21,056 bases of DNA from positions 1-21,056 of the forward strand of contig CAZNER010000032.1 of assembly GCA_964572065.1 (NCBI GenBank). Direction: 5' to 3'. The notes below the pieces were generated by a model that worked only from the letters and a program-made list of their open reading frames with translations, was not told the DNA's origin and made no database searches. Each line of letters begins with the position of its first letter. Position 1 is the first letter of the stretch. This DNA is from CAZNER01 sp964572065 (GTDB lineage Bacteria; Patescibacteriota; Dojkabacteria; JAHIVN01). The position numbers and the translations under genes were made by a program. Positions 1 through 5,830 of this stretch are shown here, in pieces.

Positions 1-1
1 A

Positions 2-421
2 TTGAAAAAAATTATTATATCTTCTGGACCTCTCTTTGCTACTGTAGGGACAAAGTTAGAAAATGTGAGCCAAATTACATTTAAGGAGGCTAAACGGAGA
101 TGGCTTTATTTTTCTAGGTTATTAAAAAATGAAAAGAAAGTAAATGTTCTTTGGTGGTTGAATATTCAAAAGAACAAGCTTGTTCCATATGAATCAAATC
201 CAGAAATAAGTTTTTTAAGAGCTTATTTTTATAGAGGAATAGAAGAAATGGGAAATGTTTTATTACGATTAGTAAATAAATACCCGAATAGAGGTGATTA
301 TTTAAAAATAAATGTAAATGAGTTGGAGAAAATAATGTTAGAGGAAGGAATCGATACTTCAGATATATTTAATTTTAGAGATACTATAAAAAGGATAAAA
401 TTAAATAGGATATATCATTAA
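2..421 (+). CDS. Hypothetical protein, 5' end cut by window edge
   Basis: Unrecognised protein of at least 139 residues. The first start-like codon is a TTG at the second base of the window, so the true start may lie upstream and the gene is best treated as 5'-partial. The visible part is basic and rich in Lys, Ile, Asn and aromatic residues, with a Trp-rich segment near residues 50-53 and no signal peptide or membrane helix, so it is probably cytoplasmic. It ends in TAA and is followed by about 40 bases and then a good promoter for the next two genes, so it is probably a separate transcription unit. I can assign no family. Coding is supported by the uninterrupted frame and by amino-acid use matching the neighbours. 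Confidence 0.6.
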   Translation: MKKIIISSGPLFATVGTKLENVSQITFKEAKRRWLYFSRLLKNEKKVNVLWWLNIQKNKLVPYESNPEISFLRAYFYRGIEEMGNVLLRLVNKYPNRGDYLKINVNELEKIMLEEGIDTSDIFNFRDTIKRIKLNRIYH

Positions 422-463
422 ATTTTAGATAATTGTTAATGATTGTTTTAAATCTATAGATAT

Positions 464-492
464 TTGACACTAAATATCATGAGTGGAATAAT
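464..492 (+). promoter_or_regulatory. Sigma70-type promoter for the membrane protein/phosphoesterase pair
   Basis: A perfect -35 TTGACA at 464-469, a 17-base spacer and the -10 AATAAT at 487-492 (5 of 6 matches to TATAAT). Transcription would start near 499, leaving a leader of about 25 bases before the TTG start at 525. No ribosome binding site is visible in that leader. Confidence 0.6.
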
Positions 493-524
493 TTATTAAT
501 TATCTAATTTATTAATAGATTAAT

Positions 525-944
525 TTGAATATAAAAAAGATTCTATCCCCGGTTTTGTTAATAGTCTTAGTTCTTTTTACATTTATTTTTGCAGCAGGAT
601 TTGGATACTTTGCTTATCAATATTTTGAGAAAAAATCGGAAAATGAATTGAACGAGGTTAAAATTGAAGATTTGGAAGAAGAAAATGGTGAATTAAAGGC
701 AAAAGCAGAAAAAGTAAAAACTTATAATGATGTTTTGGAATATTTTTTTATTCTCGCATCTACTATAGACGATGAGCCAACAGAAGAGCAAAAAGGAGAG
801 ATGATTGAATTAACCAGTGCAACAGAAGATGAGGATTTGATAAGTATAGTAAATAGTTGTATTGAGAAGGATTCTTTAGATGAAAATGATTTCTACAGTA
901 TGCTGAATATTATTATTAATGGTATCTCAGAGAATACTAATTAA
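525..944 (+). CDS. Small single-pass membrane protein with coiled coil
   Basis: Unrecognised 139-residue protein. Residues about 9-31 form one strongly hydrophobic helix ending in aromatic residues. Residues 35-65 follow as a charged Glu/Lys heptad-like stretch that should form a coiled coil, then an acidic helical tail. The topology suggests a membrane anchor carrying a short coiled-coil domain, perhaps a partner or spacer protein. The start is a TTG: the in-frame TAG at 516-518 leaves no ATG or GTG upstream, and the next Met is far inside. It lies six bases before the metallophosphoesterase gene and shares its promoter, so the two are probably co-translated and may work together at the membrane. 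No enzymatic motif is visible. Confidence 0.75.
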   Translation: MNIKKILSPVLLIVLVLFTFIFAAGFGYFAYQYFEKKSENELNEVKIEDLEEENGELKAKAEKVKTYNDVLEYFFILASTIDDEPTEEQKGEMIELTSATEDEDLISIVNSCIEKDSLDENDFYSMLNIIINGISENTN

Positions 945-950
945 TGAGAA

Positions 951-2048
951 ATGAAATTAAGACTATTAAAAAATAAAATTAAAAAACGATTAAAGAAAGA
1001 TAAGTTACTGGTAGTTATTTCTTCAATAGTTTCTATACTTATTATCGGCTTATTAGTTTTTATTTTTATTATAAATAAGGACAGGAAAAATAAAGAAGCT
1101 GTAAATCAAATATCTGAATATGAAGATTATAGGAATGGAGAAGATTTAGATACAGATTCTAATGGGGAAGAAGAGCCAGAAGATGAGGGAGAAACAGAGG
1201 AAGACTCTTCTGAAGATTCAGGAGAGTCAAGTGATACAGGAGAAGGTCAGAATCAAGGGTCAGAAACAGATTCAGTGTCTGACCAAACTCAAACACCAAA
1301 TCCGGAACCAAATCCGGAACCAGAACCAGAACCAGAACCTGAACCTGAACCTGAACCAGAGTACCCAAGTGCTGTCGTTGCTTTTTATTCAGATAATCAA
1401 TCTGATTCTGATGAAGATGATGTAAGACATCAAAAGGTTGTGAATTATATATTAAGTACAGGAGCCAATCCAGTTTTTCATGCGGGAGATTTAATGGAAG
1501 ATGGAACACAAGATAGTTTAGATAGATTTAATAATGTTACAGTAACATTGAGGGCTACAAGAACTTTTTATGCTGCACTTGGGAATAATGATAGAAAAGT
1601 GGGCGATCTCTCTACTCCTTCGCAGTTATTCCTGGATAATTTTGTTTTTCCTAATAATGAAAGATGGTATTCAGTAAATTATGGAAATCTACATATGGTC
1701 ATACTAGATAGTGCTTTTGCATCAGGAAGTCAAACGCAGTTGAATTGGCTAGCAAATGATCTTCAGAGTAGTGCTTCACAGTCTAGAATAACGGGGGTTA
1801 TGTTTCACCATCCAACTTTTGCAAGTACCATATCGCAGCAGTTAATCGACTATGGGGTGGATTTTGTTATCAGCGGTCATTATCATTCATATCAGCATTC
1901 AGTTTCAAATAGTATTCATTACTTTGTATTAAGTGGACAAACATCTTTGGGATATATGATTGGCAAGGTCTATTCTGATGAAATGCATATTACCAGCTAT
2001 AATAGTAATAATGGGGTAGTTGAGATTATTGAGTTTAATGAAAGGTAA
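951..2048 (+). CDS. Membrane-anchored calcineurin-like metallophosphoesterase
   Basis: 365 residues in three parts. A basic N-terminus with one membrane helix (about 19-42) is followed by an acidic low-complexity stalk (about 52-138) that ends in Pro-Glu dipeptide repeats, and then by a metallophosphoesterase domain (about 140-345). Motifs in order are a divergent first motif D148-N-Q150, GD at 179-180, GNND at 211-214, a His pair at 286-287 and GHYH at 309-312. These match the dinuclear metal site of the calcineurin-like superfamily, so phosphoester hydrolysis is likely; the substrate is unknown. The positively charged N-terminus and stalk imply the domain sits outside the membrane. The gene follows the small coiled-coil membrane protein by six bases. 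The weakest point is motif 1, where the usual D-x-H is D-x-Q. Confidence 0.85.
   Translation: MKLRLLKNKIKKRLKKDKLLVVISSIVSILIIGLLVFIFIINKDRKNKEAVNQISEYEDYRNGEDLDTDSNGEEEPEDEGETEEDSSEDSGESSDTGEGQNQGSETDSVSDQTQTPNPEPNPEPEPEPEPEPEPEPEYPSAVVAFYSDNQSDSDEDDVRHQKVVNYILSTGANPVFHAGDLMEDGTQDSLDRFNNVTVTLRATRTFYAALGNNDRKVGDLSTPSQLFLDNFVFPNNERWYSVNYGNLHMVILDSAFASGSQTQLNWLANDLQSSASQSRITGVMFHHPTFASTISQQLIDYGVDFVISGHYHSYQHSVSNSIHYFVLSGQTSLGYMIGKVYSDEMHITSYNSNNGVVEIIEFNER
1303..1362 (+). repeat. Pro-Glu hexanucleotide repeat tract
   Basis: A tandem run of a six-base unit (CCNGAA with synonymous third positions) encodes Pro-Glu dipeptides in the stalk of the phosphoesterase. Such tracts can change length by slippage in six-base steps without breaking the frame, which would vary the distance of the enzyme domain from the membrane. 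Confidence 0.75.
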
Positions 2049-2087
2049 AGTAACTAAATTGAACTGAAAATTAAGCTGTTCTACACA

Positions 2088-2351
2088 TCACGAATTTGGT
2101 TTTGTCATTTCAGTAATTAATTGATGTAAAATTATACAATCACCTAGGCACGAATCTCCTTGCTGTGTAGCTTTTTCTAAGATTAATTCTGCTGTCTCAT
2201 GAATAACTTGAAGCTTTAAATCAACATCTCTATGCTTGGGGTCGGTGTTTAGATGATCATACAAAGCTACCAATTGCAATGCAGCTGTTTGTTTATATTT
2301 TAAAGAAGTCATTATAGAGTGATGTGAAAGAATTCCATATGTATCTTCCAA
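2088..2351 (-). CDS. Hypothetical ORF, possibly a 5'-truncated gene remnant
   Basis: 87 codons from a TTG start, but the same frame stays open upstream to base 2522 (145 codons in all). That extension has protein-like composition and contains no ATG, GTG or TTG. Either translation begins at the internal TTG, or the 5' end of a longer gene has been lost. The product is predicted to be helical and cytoplasmic. It is unusually rich in His, Gln, Leu and Thr and poor in Lys, Asn and Ile compared with its neighbours, suggesting foreign origin. It lies beside a tRNA and a broken tRNA, which fits an insertion or deletion scar. I recognise no family. The ORF is convergent with the phosphoesterase gene. 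Confidence 0.4.
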   Translation of the reverse strand: MEDTYGILSHHSIMTSLKYKQTAALQLVALYDHLNTDPKHRDVDLKLQVIHETAELILEKATQQGDSCLGDCIILHQLITEMTKPNS

Positions 2352-2522
2352 ACATCTTTGTAGTTCTTGGGCGGTTAAGATATTTTTATTTCCTATTGCC
2401 TGATGTAAAAGTGATCTATCATGTATTCTCCTTTCATCTGGAGCGAATACAGTAACGGCTATTTTTATAAAACGGCTAAGTGAATTTAACTGATCTGAGA
2501 CTTGTTCTCCGCTTATGTTAGC

Positions 2523-2704
2523 TTATCTCAATAAATAACATTTGATATATATTTTAATAAATTGATTTGCACAAAGCAAGATGGTGTTGTTTTTAGAATT
2601 TCTAATGTAAAATCATTAGAAGTATTTATTTCCCTTTATGACCTTCCTACGTAGTTAATTAATTATGATCAACATGAACCAATTGCCTTTGGCGATATGG
2701 TTTA
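2523..2704. other. Intergenic stretch without recognisable gene
   Basis: AT-rich sequence between the start-less ORF and the tRNA-Glu. I see no open frame with coding character. A small GCC-TTT-GGC stem near 2685-2695 lies downstream of the tRNA on its strand, but it lacks a following U-run and does not look like a convincing terminator. Confidence 0.5.
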
Positions 2705-2779
2705 TGGTGACGCTACCGGGAATCGAACCCGGATTGCCGGGTTGAAAACCCGGTGTCCTAACCGTTAGACGATAGCGCC
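2705..2779 (-). tRNA. tRNA-Glu (UUC)
   Basis: A complete cloverleaf on the minus strand. The acceptor stem GGCGCTA pairs with TAGCGTC including one G-U pair. It has a D-arm, an anticodon stem CCGGG/CCCGG around loop TTTTCAA (anticodon UUC, glutamate), and a T-arm with the standard GGTTCGAATCC core. The discriminator base is A. The terminal CCA is encoded in the DNA (2705-2707), so no CCA addition is needed. The nearest good promoter on this strand is at 2908-2936, upstream of the truncated tRNA half, so both would lie on one transcript. Confidence 0.97.
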
Positions 2780-2796
2780 AAGATCTGCGGGATCCT

Positions 2797-2837
2797 CGCA
2801 ACTGTATCCATTCGCCTAAGGCTTATGGATATTTGCG
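2797..2837. repeat. Strong imperfect inverted repeat beside the tRNA half
   Basis: Nested pairing arms: CGCAA 2797-2801 with TTGCG 2833-2837, TATCCAT 2805-2811 with ATGGATA 2825-2831, and GCC 2814-2816 with GGC 2820-2822 around a TAA loop. The element begins just where the truncated tRNA-like sequence loses its similarity to tRNA. It could be an RNA hairpin within the tRNA precursor or the end of a lost insertion. There is no U-run after it, so it is not an intrinsic terminator. Confidence 0.65.
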
Positions 2838-2838
2838 G

Positions 2839-2875
2839 GAAAAACACAGTGTCTTAACCGTTAGACGATGGGACC
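2839..2875 (-). pseudogene. Truncated tRNA-Glu-like 5' half
   Basis: On the minus strand this 37-base segment begins GGTCCCATCGTCTAACGG and continues as a normal 5' tRNA half: a 7-base acceptor strand, a D-arm nearly identical to that of the intact tRNA-Glu downstream, and the 5' strand of an anticodon stem followed by TTTTTC. Similarity then stops. No matching acceptor 3' strand (TGGGACC) occurs nearby. The following GCGAGGATCCCGC only vaguely resembles a T-arm. It therefore cannot form a functional cloverleaf, and the anticodon cannot be assigned safely. It lies about 25-30 bases after a strong promoter and is probably transcribed with the tRNA-Glu. Confidence 0.75.
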
Positions 2876-2907
2876 TTATTTTTGTAATGAACAAAAACTT
2901 TCATTAG

Positions 2908-2936
2908 ATTATACAGTGTAAATATTTTTCAGACAA
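2908..2936 (-). promoter_or_regulatory. Promoter for the tRNA-Glu region
   Basis: On the minus strand: -35 TTGTCT (2931-2936), a 17-base spacer and a perfect -10 TATAAT (2908-2913). The start would be near 2901, so the transcript would contain the tRNA half, the hairpin and then the intact tRNA-Glu. Confidence 0.6.
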
Positions 2937-2977
2937 GATTTGAGATAGAAGAATTACTTATAAAAAGGCATTTTTTC

Positions 2978-3006
2978 TTGACAAATATATGATTGTGAAT
3001 TAATAT
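2978..3006 (+). promoter_or_regulatory. Promoter for the surface-protein locus
   Basis: A perfect -35 TTGACA at 2978-2983, a 17-base spacer and the -10 TAATAT at 3001-3006 (4 of 6). Predicted start is near 3013, giving a leader of about 27 bases to the ATG at 3040. It is divergent from the tRNA promoter about 40 bases away. Confidence 0.55.
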
Positions 3007-3039
3007 TTTTGTAACTAAATTTAAGGGTTTACTGCCTTT

Positions 3040-4764
3040 ATGTATCTACGTAAATGTTTGAGAAAAAATATTATAAGAATACCTTTATTAATGGTATTAA
3101 TTATATCTCTAAGCTATATATCCTTTAAAATATTTAGTCAAGAAGCACAAGCAGACCCTTCTTCTACTTCTGTTACTATAGATAATGAAGGTCCATCATT
3201 TACTGTTGATCCAGCAGAGAGCGTAGCTTCTACTTCAACAAATCCGACTAATGTAGGAAGTAATGTAACTTTTCAAGCAACAGCTACTGATCCAAACTCA
3301 GATGACTGGGTATTATTAGTTTGTAACAATGGGAGTACTCCCGTTTATACTGGGTCTACACCAGAATGTAATGGAGGAAGTGGTAATAGATGGTGTAGAT
3401 CAGGATCTTCAGTCGCTAGTGGAAATCAAAATACATGTGATTATACTACTCAGGCAGGAGATTCAGAGTCTAATGCATGGTATGCTTTTGCTTGCGATGA
3501 TGTAACTGGAGGTTCATGTTCCTCAGCTGATCAAGGAACTGGAGATAGCGGATCTCCTTTTGAGGTAAATCATGCTCCATCATTCTCATCTGCAAGTGGT
3601 AATTCGGCTGATCCCGGTGGAACTATAACTGTATCCTCAACAGCATCAGATTCTGATACTAGTGGTTCAGCGGATCAGGTTAAATTAGTTGTATGTGCTG
3701 ATACTAATGGTGCGACATACTCAGGTTGTAGTGGTACTCAATTATGCGTATCTTCTGATTCAGCATCTGATCCATCATGTAATTTTTCTTTAGATGCGGT
3801 AGAACAAGATGGTAGTCATAATTTATATGCATATATTTTCGATAGTCACGAATTTGCATCAGCAAGTAATTACATTACAGATTCATATACTGTAAACAAT
3901 GTATCTCCTAGTGTTTCTGGGGTTACCTTAAATAGTGGGTCAAATATTTCATTAACTGAATCAACAACTACAAATGTAGTTATAACTGGAACAGTCACAG
4001 ATAATAATTCGTGTCAGGATTTAGATACTGTCACAACAAGTTTATATAGATCAGCAGTAACGTTTGCGAGTTGCGATGATAATTCTGAAGATGATGATGA
4101 TTCATGTTATGCAGTTGTATCATGTAATGTTGTAGGTTCTGGTAATACTTGTGATAGTGATAGTGATGCTTCAGCTGATTATACATGTACAGTAGCAGTT
4201 CAGTTCCATGCTGATACTACTGCTGGAGCAGGAAGCTCAGATTCTCCATGGTATGATCAAACTTGGCTAAGTACTATAAAAGCGACTGATGATAGTGCAT
4301 CAACTGATGATACAGAAGTAGGAAGCGGGGTTGAGCTAAATGATTGTCTAGCTTTGACTGTAACTTCATCAATAGGATATGGAAATATGTCAGCAGGAAC
4401 TGATTCTGGATCCTCCAATCAGACTACTGTAGTAACAGCTAGTGGGAATGTGCCACTTGATACTGATTTATCAGGAACAGCTATGACTCAAGGAGGATGT
4501 GCTTATGATATACCAGTTGGAAATCAGGAACATAGTTTTACAACATTTACTTATGGTGCTGGTACTGATTTAACCTCTACACCAACAGAGTATCAATTAA
4601 ATTGTGTCAAAACTTATTATAATGGGGGTAAAATTGATGGAACCCAGAATATATACTGGGGAATAGAAATACCTTCAACAATTTGTTCAGGTTTATTTGA
4701 GGGAGAAGATACAGTTACAGCTGTTAAAGGTGATGTCGGTGATTGGGGACCAGGTGGTTCATAA
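3040..4764 (+). CDS. Secreted Ig-like surface protein with shared C-terminal module
   Basis: 574 residues. A basic N-terminus and hydrophobic helix (about 11-33) end in A-Q-A at 36-38, a plausible signal peptidase site. Two related Cys-rich Ig-like repeats follow (about 40-178 and 179-286), each with a V-x-L-V-C strand, a cluster of CxG/WC/LC cysteines and a Tyr-rich strand. Next is a third module (about 288-436) and a terminal domain (about 437-562) with YGN near the start, SNQTTVVT in the middle and a YWGI...GL.EGE..TA ending. The last two modules recur at the end of the 1213-residue protein of this locus. The even, abundant cysteines suggest disulfides outside the cell. The protein is very Ser/Thr/Asp/Gly-rich and almost free of Lys after the signal. 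Likely role: secreted adhesin or coat protein. The exact function is unknown. Confidence 0.85.
   Translation: MYLRKCLRKNIIRIPLLMVLIISLSYISFKIFSQEAQADPSSTSVTIDNEGPSFTVDPAESVASTSTNPTNVGSNVTFQATATDPNSDDWVLLVCNNGSTPVYTGSTPECNGGSGNRWCRSGSSVASGNQNTCDYTTQAGDSESNAWYAFACDDVTGGSCSSADQGTGDSGSPFEVNHAPSFSSASGNSADPGGTITVSSTASDSDTSGSADQVKLVVCADTNGATYSGCSGTQLCVSSDSASDPSCNFSLDAVEQDGSHNLYAYIFDSHEFASASNYITDSYTVNNVSPSVSGVTLNSGSNISLTESTTTNVVITGTVTDNNSCQDLDTVTTSLYRSAVTFASCDDNSEDDDDSCYAVVSCNVVGSGNTCDSDSDASADYTCTVAVQFHADTTAGAGSSDSPWYDQTWLSTIKATDDSASTDDTEVGSGVELNDCLALTVTSSIGYGNMSAGTDSGSSNQTTVVTASGNVPLDTDLSGTAMTQGGCAYDIPVGNQEHSFTTFTYGAGTDLTSTPTEYQLNCVKTYYNGGKIDGTQNIYWGIEIPSTICSGLFEGEDTVTAVKGDVGDWGPGGS
3901..4764 (+). 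other. C-terminal two-domain module, copy 1
   Basis: Residues about 288-574 of the 574-residue protein. The first part (SGVTLNSGS, L-T-E, then a LYR strand, YTC and FHAD) and the terminal part (YGN, GSSNQTTVVT, F.YG.G.DL..TP, YWGI.IPS, GL.EGE) line up in order with residues about 948-1213 of the large repeat protein. Conservation between otherwise unrelated proteins suggests a common attachment or export domain. Confidence 0.8.
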
Positions 4765-4825
4765 AACTAGTTTTTATATTACATTCAAATTGGGTTGTTT
4801 TAGTTGAATTAGCTTTTTATCGTTT

Positions 4826-5830
4826 ATGAATGATTTAATTAATAAAAAAATTTGGATCCTAAAAACAGTTTTAATTATCTTTATAATTTTTTCTTGGTTT
4901 AATTTGAGATCTTATATTGAAGCATCTGAAATAAGTATTGGGGTTTCCCCTTCTTCATTTAGTAATGATTCTCTAATGCCGGGGTCGTATTATGAACAGG
5001 AAATTATTATTTCAAGGGCTAATCCAGATACAGATGCAAAAGCTGTAATTGAAATTGAAGAATGTAGTGTTGAGAATTGGATATCATTTGATCCTGGATC
5101 GGAAATAGAGTTACCAAAGAATGAACAAAGAGTTACAGCGAAGATAAAAGTAGATGTCCCAGAATATGCTGACTTAGGAAGTTATAATGGTTATTTAAGA
5201 ATTAAATTAGTTAGAGAAGAGAGTGATGGACAAGTTACTTTAGTACCTGCAGTAAGAATGGATATTGATATGAAGGTTACAAATGTGGAGGTTGTCGACC
5301 TTGAAGTAAAAATGGTGAATATTGAAGATTTTGCGGAAGGACAGACTATGATTGTAATGTTAAGAATTCTTAATAAAGGAAATGTTAGTTCTTCATTATC
5401 TAAAGTTAAGGTTGATATTTTAGATTTAGATGAGAATAAAATAGTTAGTATAGAAAAAGATGAAATAGATCCTGTTGCTCCTTTTACACTTGATGATATT
5501 GATGTTGAATATGATAACGTAGATCTGGATATCGGGGAGTATTTCGCAGATGTTTTTGCTTATAATGATAGCTGTATTTATGAAGATAGAGTAGCTTTTA
5601 AAGTTATTAAAGGGGATGGAAGTATTGCGGAAGATAGTGATAGAGAAATATATTCTGGTGACGGCACCGAAATAACAGATAGAGGTAGTAATAAGTTATT
5701 AAGTAAAATTTTAATAAGTAGTGGTGTAATAATAGTCTGTATTCTATTAGTTGGGGTAATAGTTTTCATTATAAAAGAAATAAAAGAGAGAGATGAAGTT
5801 AATAAGAAATATAAAAAAAGAGAAAAATGA
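4826..5830 (+). CDS. Membrane-anchored Ig-like protein, DUF916/WxLIP-like architecture
   Basis: 334 residues: N-terminal signal helix (about 9-27, possible cleavage after IEA near residue 33), two Ig-like beta-sandwich regions (about 34-150 and 151-260), an acidic linker, one C-terminal membrane helix (about 295-318) and a short Lys/Arg-rich cytoplasmic tail. This order and length match the WxLIP family (DUF916 plus DUF3324) that partners WxL surface proteins in Firmicutes. The start of domain 1, with a VSP motif, PGS and then a strand of ISR, is reminiscent of DUF916; I could not confirm this by profile search. It sits between the two proteins with the shared C-terminal module. It begins 61 bases after the first and its TGA overlaps the ATG of the next gene by four bases, implying coupled translation. 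Probable role: membrane-side anchor for the flanking secreted proteins. Confidence 0.75.
   Translation: MNDLINKKIWILKTVLIIFIIFSWFNLRSYIEASEISIGVSPSSFSNDSLMPGSYYEQEIIISRANPDTDAKAVIEIEECSVENWISFDPGSEIELPKNEQRVTAKIKVDVPEYADLGSYNGYLRIKLVREESDGQVTLVPAVRMDIDMKVTNVEVVDLEVKMVNIEDFAEGQTMIVMLRILNKGNVSSSLSKVKVDILDLDENKIVSIEKDEIDPVAPFTLDDIDVEYDNVDLDIGEYFADVFAYNDSCIYEDRVAFKVIKGDGSIAEDSDREIYSGDGTEITDRGSNKLLSKILISSGVIIVCILLVGVIVFIIKEIKERDEVNKKYKKREK

Noticed and set aside
1159..1509. Overlapping antisense and alternative-frame ORFs in the phosphoesterase stalk
   Set aside because: They arise from the Pro-Glu repeat read in other frames (Val-Gln and Asn-Gln runs); no independent coding signal.
2088..2150. 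Resemblance of the end of the minus-strand ORF (a Cys near a Gly-Asp, helical, His/Gln-rich) to the catalytic region of NEL-type ubiquitin ligases
   Set aside because: The conserved C-x-D-R pattern is not kept, there are no leucine-rich repeats and the protein is short; similarity is too weak to name.
2797..2837. Hairpin as an intrinsic terminator
   Set aside because: No U-tract follows on either strand, and it lies between a promoter and an intact tRNA that must be transcribed.
5828..5830. UGA recoding (as in Gracilibacteria/Absconditabacteria)
   Set aside because: UGA ends the Ig-like membrane protein exactly at the start of the next gene, and tsaD also ends at UGA at the normal protein length; coding frames do not need UGA as a sense codon.
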